A stretch of DNA of 64,000 bases from JACPYF01 sp947085525 (GCA_947085525.1 CAMTWU010000004.1:60419-124418), one strand, 5' to 3'. Shown: positions 1 through 8,379, counted from the first letter of the stretch. Program-made: numbers and translations. Notes: generated by a model not told the origin, from the letters alone.

Positions 1-400
1 CAAATTTTTCAACTGCACGTAGCAGACCTGTATTACCTTCTTGGATGAGGTCTAGAAAATCGAGTCCACGACCAGAATAACGCTTGGCAATAGATACGAC
101 CAAACGCATGTTAGCCTCGGCCATTTTGTCTTTGGCTTTCTTTTCACCCTTTACAACTCTTTGTGCCAATGCTAATTCTTCGTCAGGTTTTAACAGTGGA
201 ATCTTACCAATTTCACGCAAGTACAGACGGACAGAGTCATCTGAAATGTCGTCAGAAAAATCAGTTTGATCTACTGTTTCTGTATCTTCTTCTGCTTCCT
301 CTGCCTTCAGCTCATCCGGTGCTGGTTCTTCGAATCCTAATAAATCGTTATCCTGCAAAATATCTTCATCATCAGCTATGATTACCTTTTTTTGTGCCAA
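1..400 (-). CDS. rpoD: RNA polymerase sigma factor RpoD (sigma-70 family), N-terminal part, cut by window edge
   Basis: Primary sigma factor that directs RNA polymerase to promoters. Only the first ~133 codons are visible. After an acidic N-terminal tail of about 55 residues comes sigma region 1.2 (SVRLYLREIGKIPLL), then region 2.1-2.2 with AEANMRLVVSIAKRYSGRG and LDFLDLIQEGNTGLLRAVEKF, which is close to the family consensus. The start is taken as TTG at 400, because an AAAGGAG ribosome-binding site lies just upstream and no ATG fits. It begins 1 bp after the dnaG stop, so dnaG and rpoD form a classical macromolecular-synthesis operon. The N-terminal region is short; a long region 1.1 of the E. 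coli type appears absent. Identification is firm; the C-terminal regions 2.3-4 lie outside the window. Confidence 0.9.
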   Translation of the reverse strand, partial: MAQKKVIIADDEDILQDNDLLGFEEPAPDELKAEEAEEDTETVDQTDFSDDISDDSVRLYLREIGKIPLLKPDEELALAQRVVKGEKKAKDKMAEANMRLVVSIAKRYSGRGLDFLDLIQEGNTGLLRAVEKF

Positions 401-401
401 T

Positions 402-2138
402 TTAGCTCTCCTTTATAATTTCGTTTAGTTCTTTTCGTAGCTTTTCTTTTGCTTTTTCGTCATTTGCAATTTCAGCCTGTTTGAGGGCTTCGTTGAGTTG
501 AAGTTTTTTGTGTTCTCGAGTTTGGTTTTTTACCAGCCTAACCAGTTTTGCAGTTTCATCGTAGCGATCAATTTCGCCCCACTGCTTATAACGTTCGTCA
601 GCTCTTAATAGTAATACTTTAACATATGTCTCTAACTCCTGTAAAGCGTCGGGTATGTCGCCACTCAGATCAATATCAGGCATAGTTTTGAGGTATTGTA
701 GCAGCACTTGTTGTTGATCGACTTCAAAATCGTCTGCGCTCATTTCAATCAATAACCCTCGCACTTTTGGATCTAACACAGCAATTGCTAGTAATTTGTC
801 TTGGTTCAATCGCTGTTTCGATGCAGCAACTTGCTGTTCAATAGTGAATTTCTTTAGAGGTTGAGTAGTTTCGGCTTTGTATGAATTTAATTTGCTCTTA
901 ACAGCATCGACACTCACACCTGTTTTTTGGGCAATAATCTTTTGGTAGTGTTCTTTTTCGATAGCATCATGTAGTTTGCTGATGATATTGAGACCTGCGG
1001 TTGAATATCGTCGTTTACCTTCGGCGGTTGAGATGTCATAGCGAGTTTCATATTCAGCTAATACCCAGTCAACCACGGGTTTTGCGGTTACGATCACCTC
1101 TTTCCACATTTTTGGATCATGCTGTATCAATTCATCAGGGTCTTTGAATCCTTCGCTGAGGCTCAGAATAGTTAACTCGATTCCTAGTTGCTGACTGATT
1201 TCGATTGAACGCTCGGTTGCCGCCATACCTGCTCGATCATTATCAAAAGCAAGCGTAATATTACTGCTGAGGCGTTTGATAATCTTGAGATGCTGGTCAG
1301 TTAATGCTGTTCCTGCGGCTGCTACAACGTTGTGTATACCAACTTGGTGCGAACTCACAACATCCAGATTCCCTTCTACTACGACTGCTTTGTCTTGTTT
1401 ACGTATAGAATCTTTTGCTAGATGTAACCCATAGACATGTCGAGACTTGTCATACAGCAATGTTTGCGGAGTATTGAGGTACTTTGGAGCTTTTGGGTCA
1501 TTGGTGATCAGGCGTCCTGTGAATCCTATCACCTGCCCTGAAGCGTCTTGCAACGGTAACATCAGGCGACTTCGGAACAAATCTTTACCTGCACGATTAC
1601 TCATACCTGCATCTTTGATTTCGGTTTCCGTGAAGCCTTTTTTCTTGAGAAATTGCACTACCGAGTCAATTGCGTTTGGTGCGTAGCCAATTTTGAAATC
1701 TTGGACAACTTTTTTATTCAATTTGCGGTTTTTGGTGACGTATTCTAGAGCATGCTGATTCTTTAGCAATGTCTGCTGGTAATAGTGTGATGCGGTTTCT
1801 AGTAGTGTGTATAGGCGCTCTTTTTTCTTGCCCAACCCTTTGTCGACTGTTTTATATAAACTGAGGTCAACACCAGCTTTTCGAGCCAGTAGCTCCATTG
1901 CACCGCGAAAATCCAAGCCCTCGACTTGCATGATAAAACTGTATATATCGCCACCTTGATTTGATGAAAAGTCATACCACACATGTTTGTCCGGACTAAC
2001 CATAAAGCTAGGTGTCTTTTCGTCATTAAAAGGGCTAAGACCTTTAAAGCTACGTCCAGCCCGCTGCAAACGGACATACTCGCCTATCACATCCTCGATA
2101 TTGAGTCGTGTTCGTATATCCTCTTTTGCGTCTTGCAT
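402..2138 (-). CDS. dnaG: DNA primase DnaG with degenerate zinc-binding domain
   Basis: Synthesises RNA primers for DNA replication. The 578 residues have the usual order: N-terminal CHC2-type domain (~1-95), primase core with TOPRIM fold (EGNLD near residue 254, FDNDRAG near 298) and a helical C-terminal region that would bind the helicase. The zinc site is lost: the positions that should be Cys-Pro-Phe-His read SPFN (35-38), and the second pair, normally Cys-x-x-Cys, reads DFSS (56-59). The surrounding domain (EKTPSFMVSPDKH) is preserved, so the fold probably survives without metal. A TATAAT box ends 7 nt before the ATG, which implies a leaderless mRNA. Followed at once by rpoD. Confidence 0.95.
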   Translation of the reverse strand: MQDAKEDIRTRLNIEDVIGEYVRLQRAGRSFKGLSPFNDEKTPSFMVSPDKHVWYDFSSNQGGDIYSFIMQVEGLDFRGAMELLARKAGVDLSLYKTVDKGLGKKKERLYTLLETASHYYQQTLLKNQHALEYVTKNRKLNKKVVQDFKIGYAPNAIDSVVQFLKKKGFTETEIKDAGMSNRAGKDLFRSRLMLPLQDASGQVIGFTGRLITNDPKAPKYLNTPQTLLYDKSRHVYGLHLAKDSIRKQDKAVVVEGNLDVVSSHQVGIHNVVAAAGTALTDQHLKIIKRLSSNITLAFDNDRAGMAATERSIEISQQLGIELTILSLSEGFKDPDELIQHDPKMWKEVIVTAKPVVDWVLAEYETRYDISTAEGKRRYSTAGLNIISKLHDAIEKEHYQKIIAQKTGVSVDAVKSKLNSYKAETTQPLKKFTIEQQVAASKQRLNQDKLLAIAVLDPKVRGLLIEMSADDFEVDQQQVLLQYLKTMPDIDLSGDIPDALQELETYVKVLLLRADERYKQWGEIDRYDETAKLVRLVKNQTREHKKLQLNEALKQAEIANDEKAKEKLRKELNEIIKES

Positions 2139-2145
2139 ACTGTTA

Positions 2146-2151
2146 ATTATA
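2146..2151 (-). promoter_or_regulatory. -10 box of leaderless dnaG promoter
   Basis: TATAAT on the minus strand with only 7 nt between it and the dnaG ATG (2138). A transcript starting at the usual distance would begin at or next to the start codon. No Shine-Dalgarno sequence is present. Confidence 0.65.
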
Positions 2152-2195
2152 ACATCCTTTACCTCTGTAAACGTTTGTGCTTAAATGTAGTAACT

Positions 2196-2771
2196 ATGGA
2201 ACCTAATTATGGCTATGTTCAAGCCGATCCACAAAAAGACAGTATGTTTTCAAGCAAAATACTACTACTAGCTGGAAGTTTAATCGTTGCTGTTATTATA
2301 GCCATTATATTGCTGCTGTTCACAAGTGGTCGTAGTAGTGTGGGTACCCAAGGACAACATTTGCTAATCCGATACTCTAATTTACAGGCAATATTAGCCG
2401 ATACAAAAACCACTAGAAATCTAAAAAATCAGGACTTGAGTGATATTGTGACTAGCTTTAATCTCACCACTACAACAGATATAAATGACCTGACTATTGC
2501 CCTGAGCTCGTCAGTACCGGAGAAAATGAACGATTCAATTCTTGCTGCCGAAGCCGACACCACTACCGCACAAACAATAGAAGACGCCTATCTAGAAAAT
2601 AAACTAGATAGCGTCTACGCCGATACACTGATCAAAAAGATCGATTCCCTGCGCGCATTGATCGCTGAAACCTATGGCCTGACTAAAGATCAGAAATTAA
2701 AAGCTACGCTAGTGAGTGTTGATGATCATTTGCGTACAACACGTCAGCAACTAGCAGACCTCAAGCTGTAA
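2196..2771 (+). CDS. hypothetical single-pass membrane protein
   Basis: A 191-residue protein that I do not recognise. It has a short cytoplasmic N-terminus (MEPNYGYVQADPQKDS), one strongly hydrophobic helix at about residues 21-42 (KILLLAGSLIVAVIIAIILL), then an extracytoplasmic, Thr/Asp/Leu-rich and probably helical domain ending DHLRTTRQQLADLKL. The open frame extends upstream to 1983, but that part lies inside dnaG on the other strand, so ATG 2196 is chosen. It is divergent from dnaG, with only 57 bp between the two starts. Its 3' end overlaps the convergent MmcQ gene by 11 bp. No function can be assigned from the sequence. Confidence 0.7.
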   Translation: MEPNYGYVQADPQKDSMFSSKILLLAGSLIVAVIIAIILLLFTSGRSSVGTQGQHLLIRYSNLQAILADTKTTRNLKNQDLSDIVTSFNLTTTTDINDLTIALSSSVPEKMNDSILAAEADTTTAQTIEDAYLENKLDSVYADTLIKKIDSLRALIAETYGLTKDQKLKATLVSVDDHLRTTRQQLADLKL

Positions 2772-3096
2772 CAAGCTGGTAGCTCAAACGAGCCAAATCA
2801 AAGATCTCATTTTTGTCTAACTGGCCAGTACAAATAATCGTATTCCAGTGTTTTTTACTGAGGTGATAACCAGGTAAAATACTCTCGTATTTTTCACGCA
2901 AGGTAATGGCAAGTTGCGGATCACACTTGAGGCTAACTCTCAGCGGGTCAGATTTTTCACCAACAATTGCAAACATTTTGCCACCACCAGTTTCTTTTGT
3001 GCCAACTTTGTATACTGCCGCATCTGGCCCAAATGGATAATCTAACCATGCATCTGGAAAAGATAGCAAATATTCTTCTAATTCTTTGTGTGTCAT
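2761..3096 (-). CDS. MmcQ/YjbR family DNA-binding-like protein
   Basis: A 111-residue protein with the hallmarks of the MmcQ/YjbR (CyaY-like fold) family: an N-terminal helix ELEEYLLSFPDAWLDYPFG, then a hydrophobic strand KMFAIVGE, SLKCDPQLAITLREKY, and the typical YHLSKKHWNTI segment before a last helix. Family members are small proteins of uncertain role, sometimes described as DNA-binding. The start codon overlaps the stop of orn by 4 bp (ATGA), so the two are translationally coupled. Family assignment is good; the cellular role is unknown. Confidence 0.85.
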   Translation of the reverse strand: MTHKELEEYLLSFPDAWLDYPFGPDAAVYKVGTKETGGGKMFAIVGEKSDPLRVSLKCDPQLAITLREKYESILPGYHLSKKHWNTIICTGQLDKNEIFDLARLSYQLVTA

Positions 3097-3638
3097 ATCT
3101 TTACTTTGTCTAAATAATATTTTAGCTCCATGATCGAGCCGCGAATATCGCTGAGTGCTCTGTGCTCGCCTGGTTTTGCAAATTTCTTGCCGAACTTGCC
3201 CTCAAATACGACTTTCCAAGCACTCACATCTAGCATTCGGTAGTGCAGCTTTTTATCTAGTCGACTCCATTCATTTGTAATAAATTTTCGATCTTGATGA
3301 ACTGAATTTCCAGCTAGTAGCACTGGCTTGTTAGTATCAAAGTGTTTTTCTATTAGTTCTAGTAGTTCATTTTCCACAACCCTACCCGAACGTCCCTTTT
3401 CGAGGTTTTGCGCAACCAATGAATCACGTGATTCATGATTTTCGTCCCAAAAATCGTTTCCAAGTGCCATTCGTTGTTCTACCAATCGTGGACCGACTTT
3501 TATAACAGCCTCGTAGCTAGCAATTTCATTGAAATCCCAATCGGTTACGATTGCGCCAACTTCCATGATTCTGTCTTCGATTGGATCTAGGCCTGTCATT
3601 TCCAGATCCATCCACAAAATTGTTGCTTTTTTACTCAT
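3093..3638 (-). CDS. orn: oligoribonuclease (DEDDh 3'-5' exonuclease)
   Basis: Degrades 2-5 nt RNA oligomers to mononucleotides at the end of mRNA decay. The 181 residues match the family length. The motifs are in order: WMDLEMTGLD with the first two acidic metal ligands (D11 and E13), LLAGNSVHQDRKFI (Exo II), and EHRALSDIRGSI (Exo III with the catalytic His and last Asp). Transcription starts from a TATAAT box with 7 nt before the ATG, exactly the spacing seen at dnaG. It is followed by the MmcQ/YjbR gene with a 4-bp overlap. Confidence 0.95.
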   Translation of the reverse strand: MSKKATILWMDLEMTGLDPIEDRIMEVGAIVTDWDFNEIASYEAVIKVGPRLVEQRMALGNDFWDENHESRDSLVAQNLEKGRSGRVVENELLELIEKHFDTNKPVLLAGNSVHQDRKFITNEWSRLDKKLHYRMLDVSAWKVVFEGKFGKKFAKPGEHRALSDIRGSIMELKYYLDKVKI

Positions 3639-3645
3639 TGGGTTA

Positions 3646-3651
3646 ATTATA
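3646..3651 (-). promoter_or_regulatory. -10 box of leaderless orn promoter
   Basis: TATAAT on the minus strand, 7 nt from the orn ATG at 3638, with no ribosome-binding site between. Confidence 0.65.
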
Positions 3652-3653
3652 TC

Positions 3654-4052
3654 TCATTTTTTAGGGGTAAATTGTAAACTGAGCGAATTTATACAATATC
3701 GCTGGTCTGTTGGTGTATCGAACTTTTCGCCTTCAAATATATGGCCTAGATGTCCGCCACAATTTGCGCAGGTTACTTCTGTACGCTGTGCGCCGAAAGA
3801 ATTGTCCTGATGAAACTCAACACTGCCATTAATTGCATCGTAAAAACTCGGCCAGCCACAATACGCATCGAATTTCGTCTTGCTATCGAATAACTTTGCA
3901 CCACACGCTACACATATGTACATACCGGGATCGAACACGCTGTCGTATTCACCTGAAAATGGAGCCTCGGTCGCTTTTTTGCGCAGCACACTATACTGCT
4001 CGGAACTCAGTTGTGTACGCCACTCGTTATCAGTCTTTTTCAATTTTGGCAC
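3654..4052 (-). CDS. msrB: peptide-methionine (R)-S-oxide reductase MsrB
   Basis: Reduces methionine-R-sulfoxide in oxidised proteins. The 132-residue protein shows both structural zinc Cys pairs (CVACGAKLF and CANCGGHLGHIF), the substrate motif CGWPSFYDAI and the catalytic segment RYCINSLSLQF with the nucleophilic Cys. The start is GTG at 4052; an ATG does not fit the conserved N-terminus. The gene begins 3 bp after the mscL stop, so the two are probably co-transcribed. There is no MsrA domain fused to it and no msrA in the window. This oxidative-damage repair enzyme fits an organism that also carries an oxygen-reducing oxidase (cyo). Confidence 0.95.
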   Translation of the reverse strand: MPKLKKTDNEWRTQLSSEQYSVLRKKATEAPFSGEYDSVFDPGMYICVACGAKLFDSKTKFDAYCGWPSFYDAINGSVEFHQDNSFGAQRTEVTCANCGGHLGHIFEGEKFDTPTDQRYCINSLSLQFTPKK

Positions 4053-4055
4053 TGA

Positions 4056-4499
4056 TTAGTTCTTTCTCTTATCGAGCTTGTCTAGCCCCAACATGTGTAC
4101 GATCAGATATATAACAATCGCAATGACGATAAAATTAACGAGGTCGTTTAAAAACACTCCGTAGTGCAGGATTGCTTGCTTACCCCCAGTTTTACCAATA
4201 GTCATCTCTAGCCCTTTGAGGCCTTCAGCTGAGCCTAACACAAAGCCCAGTGGCGGCATAACGACATTGTCTATCAAAGATTTCACTAAAATTGTCACTG
4301 CTCCACCTAGAACCAGACCAACTGCGAGTCCAACAACACCTTGTGTACGTATAAAGTCCATGAAACCATAGGCGTGCCTGGAACTATGAACCTTAACTTT
4401 TTTGGCGACTGTTTTTTTACGCTTGCCTTTCGGTGCATCGACATCAATAGCACTGTTAGCTGTCACAAATTCTACTGTCTTACTTTTCTTTCGTATCAT
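4056..4499 (-). CDS. mscL: large-conductance mechanosensitive channel MscL with basic N-terminal extension
   Basis: Homopentameric pressure-release channel of the cytoplasmic membrane. The core starts near residue 46 with GFMDFIRTQGVVGLAVGLVLG (first helix), then KSLIDNVVMPPLGFVLG, a periplasmic loop and a second helix (LNDLVNFIVIAIVIYLIVHML), ending in a short charged tail. Family proteins usually begin almost directly at the amphipathic N-helix; here about 45 extra residues rich in Lys/Arg (GKRKKTVAKKVKV) precede it. The upstream start is preferred because an AAGGAG site sits 7 nt before ATG 4499 and a TATAAT box lies further upstream. Followed by msrB. Confidence 0.93.
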   Translation of the reverse strand: MIRKKSKTVEFVTANSAIDVDAPKGKRKKTVAKKVKVHSSRHAYGFMDFIRTQGVVGLAVGLVLGGAVTILVKSLIDNVVMPPLGFVLGSAEGLKGLEMTIGKTGGKQAILHYGVFLNDLVNFIVIAIVIYLIVHMLGLDKLDKRKN

Positions 4500-4555
4500 C
4501 TATAACTCCTTAGATTTATTGATATTATAGCATTTTATTAGATTTTATGCGAGTT

Positions 4556-6202
4556 TTAGACATGTTCAGGAGCTTCTATACCTAGTATATTCAGTCCTTG
4601 TTTTAGGATATTGGTATAGTCAGAAACTAACTTTAGACGACTAGTTTCTGTGTCACTACCAATAACTTGGTTTTTTTCGTAAAAGCGATTAAATTCCTGA
4701 GATAATTCATATAAATAAGTGCAGATATAATGTGGTGCGAGCTCGCGGGTCGCGTGTTCTATAACCTCAGAATATTCGGTCATTTTACGAACTAATAGAT
4801 GTTCTGATTCATTCAGGTTAGAGGCATATGAACCGACCTCATTGGTTGTTTTTGCCAATATCGAACAACCTCTAGCATGAGCATACTGCAAATATGGGCC
4901 AGAATTACCAACCACACTCACTGCTTCGTTAATATCAAATACTACATCGGTGCCGATTTTGACTTTCAAAAATTGGTAGCGAAGTGCGCCAGCTTCGATC
5001 GCTGGATTGTTTTCACCACTATGTTCTTTGACGGCATCTGCAATCCGATCAAGCAGCCAATCAATCTCCACGACATCACCATCACGCGAACTCATTTTTC
5101 CGGTTGATAATTTAACCGTACCATGAGTAATGTTAACTGTGACATCTTTGAGGTCGGGCATAGATAGCTCTGCAGCGGCAATTACACCGATAAGAAGGGC
5201 TCTCTGTTCTTCAGCTGTAATAATATAACTTTTTTGAGGGTGGTAGTACTCGTTTTTGAGCTGCATCAACCCTAAATCTCGCGCTGCATATAGTCCACGA
5301 CCGTTACTGGCAACAAATGCGTTATCAAATGCACCATATTTGCTGCCAGGAAATATCAGTGCACCATCACTTTCCTCAAACACCTCGGGCACATTGTCCC
5401 GTACAATTTTGACACCCCTGTGGTCAGCGTCGCTTTCTAGAAAACGACCTTGCTCGTCGATCGGTTTGTTACCTAGACGAGCAACTATCTGATCAATTTG
5501 CTCGAAACTCCAGTTTTTGCAAATATCATAGACTTGTTTATATAGCGCAGTCTTGGGTTCAAACGATTGCTGCGCGAGGTCGTCAATTTCTGCTTTTGCA
5601 TTCTCGTCTTCTTTATATACTTTCGAACCTTCGGCGTACATTTTAGACATGAATGAATTTCGCTCATTTTCAGCAATATTGGTTAGCTTATCGACATCAC
5701 CATCGATATATTTGAGCAAACTGTACATGCTCTTGCCCACATGTAAACCTACATCTCCGTGATAACTCACCCGATAGACATGAGCACCGTCTGCATCTAG
5801 TAAATTAGCGATGGTGTCGCCTAAAATCGCATTAAATGCATGGCCAATATGCATTGCTTTAAATGGATTTGGATTGTTAGTTTCAATCACAACTGTTTGA
5901 TCGGTCCTATTTTTCGCGTAGTCTAACGATACCAGTGAAGTTAAAGATTGGTCAGTGAGATATATATTGATAAAACCAGGTCCTGCAATTTCAACCTTAT
6001 TGATAGTTTCAATATCCTGTAATTTTTCGACCACAGCCTCGGCAACTTCACGAGGATTTTTGCCAAGTTTCTTTGCCAACTGCAACGCGACATTCGAGCT
6101 GAAATCGCCAAATTGCGCATCGGGTCGCGTCAGTTCAACAGAACCTTCTTGACCAAAAAGCTCCTTGGTAACATTTTCAATAGCTGTTTTTATATCATTC
6201 AT
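4556..6202 (-). CDS. argS: arginyl-tRNA synthetase
   Basis: Charges tRNA-Arg with arginine. A class I synthetase of about 548 residues with the arginine-specific N-terminal domain (Add1; DAQFGDFSSNVALQLAKKLG), the HIGH signature as AMHIGHAFNAILGD, the KMSKS equivalent KLSTGKMSSRDGD, and the helical anticodon-binding C-terminal domain (DALRYQFLK-like region, then YLYELSQEFNRFYEK). The frame continues to a TTG at 6211, but that codon abuts the TATAAT box at 6211-6216, so the ATG at 6202 is the likely start on a leaderless mRNA. A tRNA-Arg(TCG) gene is in the same window at 44982. Confidence 0.95.
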   Translation of the reverse strand: MNDIKTAIENVTKELFGQEGSVELTRPDAQFGDFSSNVALQLAKKLGKNPREVAEAVVEKLQDIETINKVEIAGPGFINIYLTDQSLTSLVSLDYAKNRTDQTVVIETNNPNPFKAMHIGHAFNAILGDTIANLLDADGAHVYRVSYHGDVGLHVGKSMYSLLKYIDGDVDKLTNIAENERNSFMSKMYAEGSKVYKEDENAKAEIDDLAQQSFEPKTALYKQVYDICKNWSFEQIDQIVARLGNKPIDEQGRFLESDADHRGVKIVRDNVPEVFEESDGALIFPGSKYGAFDNAFVASNGRGLYAARDLGLMQLKNEYYHPQKSYIITAEEQRALLIGVIAAAELSMPDLKDVTVNITHGTVKLSTGKMSSRDGDVVEIDWLLDRIADAVKEHSGENNPAIEAGALRYQFLKVKIGTDVVFDINEAVSVVGNSGPYLQYAHARGCSILAKTTNEVGSYASNLNESEHLLVRKMTEYSEVIEHATRELAPHYICTYLYELSQEFNRFYEKNQVIGSDTETSRLKLVSDYTNILKQGLNILGIEAPEHV

Positions 6203-6210
6203 TATGTCCA

Positions 6211-6216
6211 ATTATA
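6211..6216 (-). promoter_or_regulatory. -10 box of leaderless argS promoter
   Basis: TATAAT on the minus strand with 8 nt to ATG 6202. It overlaps the alternative TTG start, which argues against that codon. Confidence 0.6.
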
Positions 6217-6228
6217 ACAGAGGTAAAC

Positions 6229-6258
6229 AAAAAGCAGCTATCTTGCAAGCTGCTTTTT
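6229..6258 (-). terminator. intrinsic terminator of the small membrane protein gene
   Basis: Perfect 11-bp stem AAAAAGCAGCT/AGCTGCTTTTT with an 8-nt loop, lying 18 bp after the stop of the 6276-6458 gene. The T tract reads correctly in the minus direction and separates this gene from the argS promoter. Confidence 0.8.
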
Positions 6259-6275
6259 TGTATATGTTTTTGGAT

Positions 6276-6458
6276 TTATTTTATTGTTTCCATAAAAATC
6301 CAAAATGTGATTGCAACCAATACGAAAAACAATCCTAGTCCAATTGGGCTGCCCCAGCTAAACCAGCTACCCCAGGCGCGCCAGTTCTTTTGACTTTGTA
6401 GCCACACGTCCATGTCTTCTTTGTCGTATTTGTTTTTAGCATCTTTATCTTGTGTCAT
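6276..6458 (-). CDS. small hypothetical membrane protein, 60 aa
   Basis: Unrecognised 60-residue protein. The N-terminal half is charged (MTQDKDAKNKYDKEDMD), then a Trp-rich amphipathic stretch (WLQSQKNWRAWGSWFSWG) and one C-terminal membrane helix (LGLFFVLVAITFWIFM). The open frame runs further upstream, but ATG 6458 has an AGGAGA site 8 nt before it and is chosen. It is bounded by a terminator downstream and a long inverted repeat upstream, so it may be a separate transcription unit. The five Trp residues before the membrane helix suggest interfacial membrane contact. Confidence 0.65.
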   Translation of the reverse strand: MTQDKDAKNKYDKEDMDVWLQSQKNWRAWGSWFSWGSPIGLGLFFVLVAITFWIFMETIK

Positions 6459-6505
6459 TATGCATTCTCCTATTATTCGCTTTGCTGTTCGACCCGTCAG
6501 TAAAG

Positions 6506-6561
6506 CCAAAGTTTGTATTGGTCATCTTGCCCTTGCTAGTTATCGCTGTGACAAACTTTGG
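6506..6561. repeat. 11-bp inverted repeat between pyrG and the small membrane protein gene
   Basis: CCAAAGTTTGT (6506-6516) and ACAAACTTTGG (6551-6561) are perfect inverted copies with a 34-nt spacer. They lie upstream of the 60-aa gene and downstream of pyrG. No T tract follows on the minus strand, so it is not a plain terminator; it may form a leader structure or an operator. Confidence 0.6.
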
Positions 6562-6625
6562 TAAAGCGTACGGCTAGCTTGATAAATGGCAACCAAATTC
6601 ACCATTACTATATCTCTTTTATGTA

Positions 6626-8230
6626 TTATTTACTAGTTTTTGCAGCTTTGATGAAACCCGCAAACAGAGGGTGCGGTTGCCATGGACGAGATTTAAATTC
6701 TGGGTGAGCTTGGGTTGCTACAAAATATGGATGTTTGGGTGCTTCAATAAATTCTACCAGCCTACCATCAGGTGATTCGCCGCTAATTTTTAGACCACCT
6801 TTTTCAATCTGAGCTTCGTAGGCTCGATTAACTTCATAACGGTGTCGGTGTCGTTCAATAACTTCTGTTGATCCGTATAGTTTTGCTACGACTGACCCTT
6901 TGGCTAACTCGGCTGTGTAGTTCCCCAGTCGCATAGTGCCGCCAGTGGCTTGTTTGCCTGCCTGGTCTGGCATGAGATAAATTACTTGGTCTTTTGCATT
7001 TTCGTCCAACTCCGCACTAGTCGCATTTTTGACTCCACCAGATTTAGCTGCTGCAATCACTGCAGCTTGCAAACCAAGGCACAAGCCAAGGTATGGTTTG
7101 TTATTTTCCAATACCCAACCAGCAGCGGCAATTTTGCCCTCAACTCCACGCGTTCCAAAACCACCAGGAACCAAAATCGCATCAAATTCTTTCAGACCAT
7201 CTAATTTTTTGGCAATTTTTTCTGCATCAACCCAGATAACTTCTAAACCAACACCTTCGCTCCAGGAAGCTATTCGCAAACTCTCAATTACAGAATAGTA
7301 CGTGTCTTCGTTATCCAAATATTTTGCGATGATACCAACTTTGATAGTTTTTTTGTATTTTTTCGACGTCTTCTTGACCACATCTTTCCAGACACTCATA
7401 TCTGGTTTTCCGAGTGGAAGCTTCAGCTTGGTGGCTAGTAACTGATCTATATGACTTTGCTCAATAGTCATCGGAACTTCGTATATGCTGTGAGCATTTG
7501 GCAAATTTATAACGGACTCAAATGGCACACCACCGAACATACTGATTTTTCTCATCACAGATTCACCAGCTAAATCATCGCTACGAGCTGCAATAACGTC
7601 GGGTACAATACCGAAACTACGCAGATCACGCATAGCGTTTTGTGCAGGTTTGGTTTTGTATTCCTTGCTAGCACTGAGGTATGGAATGTAGACAACATGT
7701 ACGAACGCACAGTTTTCCTGGCCAACCTCAGCTGCAAACTCACGAATAGCCTCTACAAACGATAGACCTTCGTAATCACCTACCGTGCCACCAATTTCAA
7801 CAATATGCACATCTGAACCTGGTGATGAGTTAGCAATTTCTTTTTTGATGGCATTGGTAAAATGCGGCACCATTTGGACAGTTTGTCCCAACAGTTCACC
7901 GGCACGCTCACTCGCTATTAGATCACGCAGCACTCGTCCAGCCAACGTTGCGCTACCCTGGGTGACTTCAATATCCAAAAATCGTTCATAATGACCAAGA
8001 TCTAGGTCAGTTTCTGCACCGTCAATAGTGACGAAACATTCGCCATGTTCGGCTGGATTGAGAGTTCCGGCATCGACATTCAGATACGGATCACACTTTT
8101 GTACAGAGACGTTTAAACCTCGCGCCTTTAGCACAGCACCGATAGATGCAGCGGTTATACCCTTGCCCACTCCCGAGAGTACACCCCCTGTCACGAAAAT
8201 ATATTTGCGACGTTCGCGGGGTTTATTCAT
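6626..8230 (-). CDS. pyrG: CTP synthase
   Basis: Makes CTP from UTP with glutamine or ammonia. The 534 residues have the synthetase domain (YIFVTGGVLSGVGKG P-loop at the N-terminus; GAETDLDLGHYERFL; EIGGTVGDYEGLSF) and the glutamine amidotransferase domain (LVPGGFGTRG oxyanion loop, YLGLCLGLQ with the nucleophilic Cys, and THPEF-like AHPEFKSRP for the His-Glu pair). The open frame extends another 29 codons upstream, but those would cross the promoter; ATG 8230 fits the family N-terminus and lies 8 nt from a TACAAT box, again a leaderless arrangement. Confidence 0.95.
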   Translation of the reverse strand: MNKPRERRKYIFVTGGVLSGVGKGITAASIGAVLKARGLNVSVQKCDPYLNVDAGTLNPAEHGECFVTIDGAETDLDLGHYERFLDIEVTQGSATLAGRVLRDLIASERAGELLGQTVQMVPHFTNAIKKEIANSSPGSDVHIVEIGGTVGDYEGLSFVEAIREFAAEVGQENCAFVHVVYIPYLSASKEYKTKPAQNAMRDLRSFGIVPDVIAARSDDLAGESVMRKISMFGGVPFESVINLPNAHSIYEVPMTIEQSHIDQLLATKLKLPLGKPDMSVWKDVVKKTSKKYKKTIKVGIIAKYLDNEDTYYSVIESLRIASWSEGVGLEVIWVDAEKIAKKLDGLKEFDAILVPGGFGTRGVEGKIAAAGWVLENNKPYLGLCLGLQAAVIAAAKSGGVKNATSAELDENAKDQVIYLMPDQAGKQATGGTMRLGNYTAELAKGSVVAKLYGSTEVIERHRHRYEVNRAYEAQIEKGGLKISGESPDGRLVEFIEAPKHPYFVATQAHPEFKSRPWQPHPLFAGFIKAAKTSK

Positions 8231-8238
8231 GTATATTA

Positions 8239-8244
8239 ATTGTA
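8239..8244 (-). promoter_or_regulatory. -10 box of leaderless pyrG promoter
   Basis: TACAAT on the minus strand, 8 nt from ATG 8230, no Shine-Dalgarno sequence. Confidence 0.55.
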
Positions 8245-8287
8245 CAGCAAGAAACTCGCTGATGCTACTATTATATGAGGAACTTTT

Positions 8288-8379
8288 GGAGAGGTGGCCG
8301 AGTGGTTGAAGGCGCACGCTTGGAAAGCGTGTATGCGGAGCAATCCGTATCGAGGGTTCAAATCCCTCTCTCTCCGCCA
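8288..8379 (+). tRNA. tRNA-Ser (anticodon GGA)
   Basis: 92 nt with a 7-bp acceptor stem (GGAGAGG/TCTCTCC, last pair G-T), type-II long variable arm, anticodon loop TTGGAAA giving GGA (reads UCC/UCU), T arm GAGGG-TTCAAAT-CCCTC and a genomically encoded CCA end. The discriminator base is G as expected for serine. Confidence 0.97.

Noticed and set aside
1983..2195. Upstream extension of the membrane protein gene 2196-2771
   Set aside because: It lies antisense to the start of dnaG and would cross the dnaG promoter; the hydrophobic-anchor protein is complete from ATG 2196.
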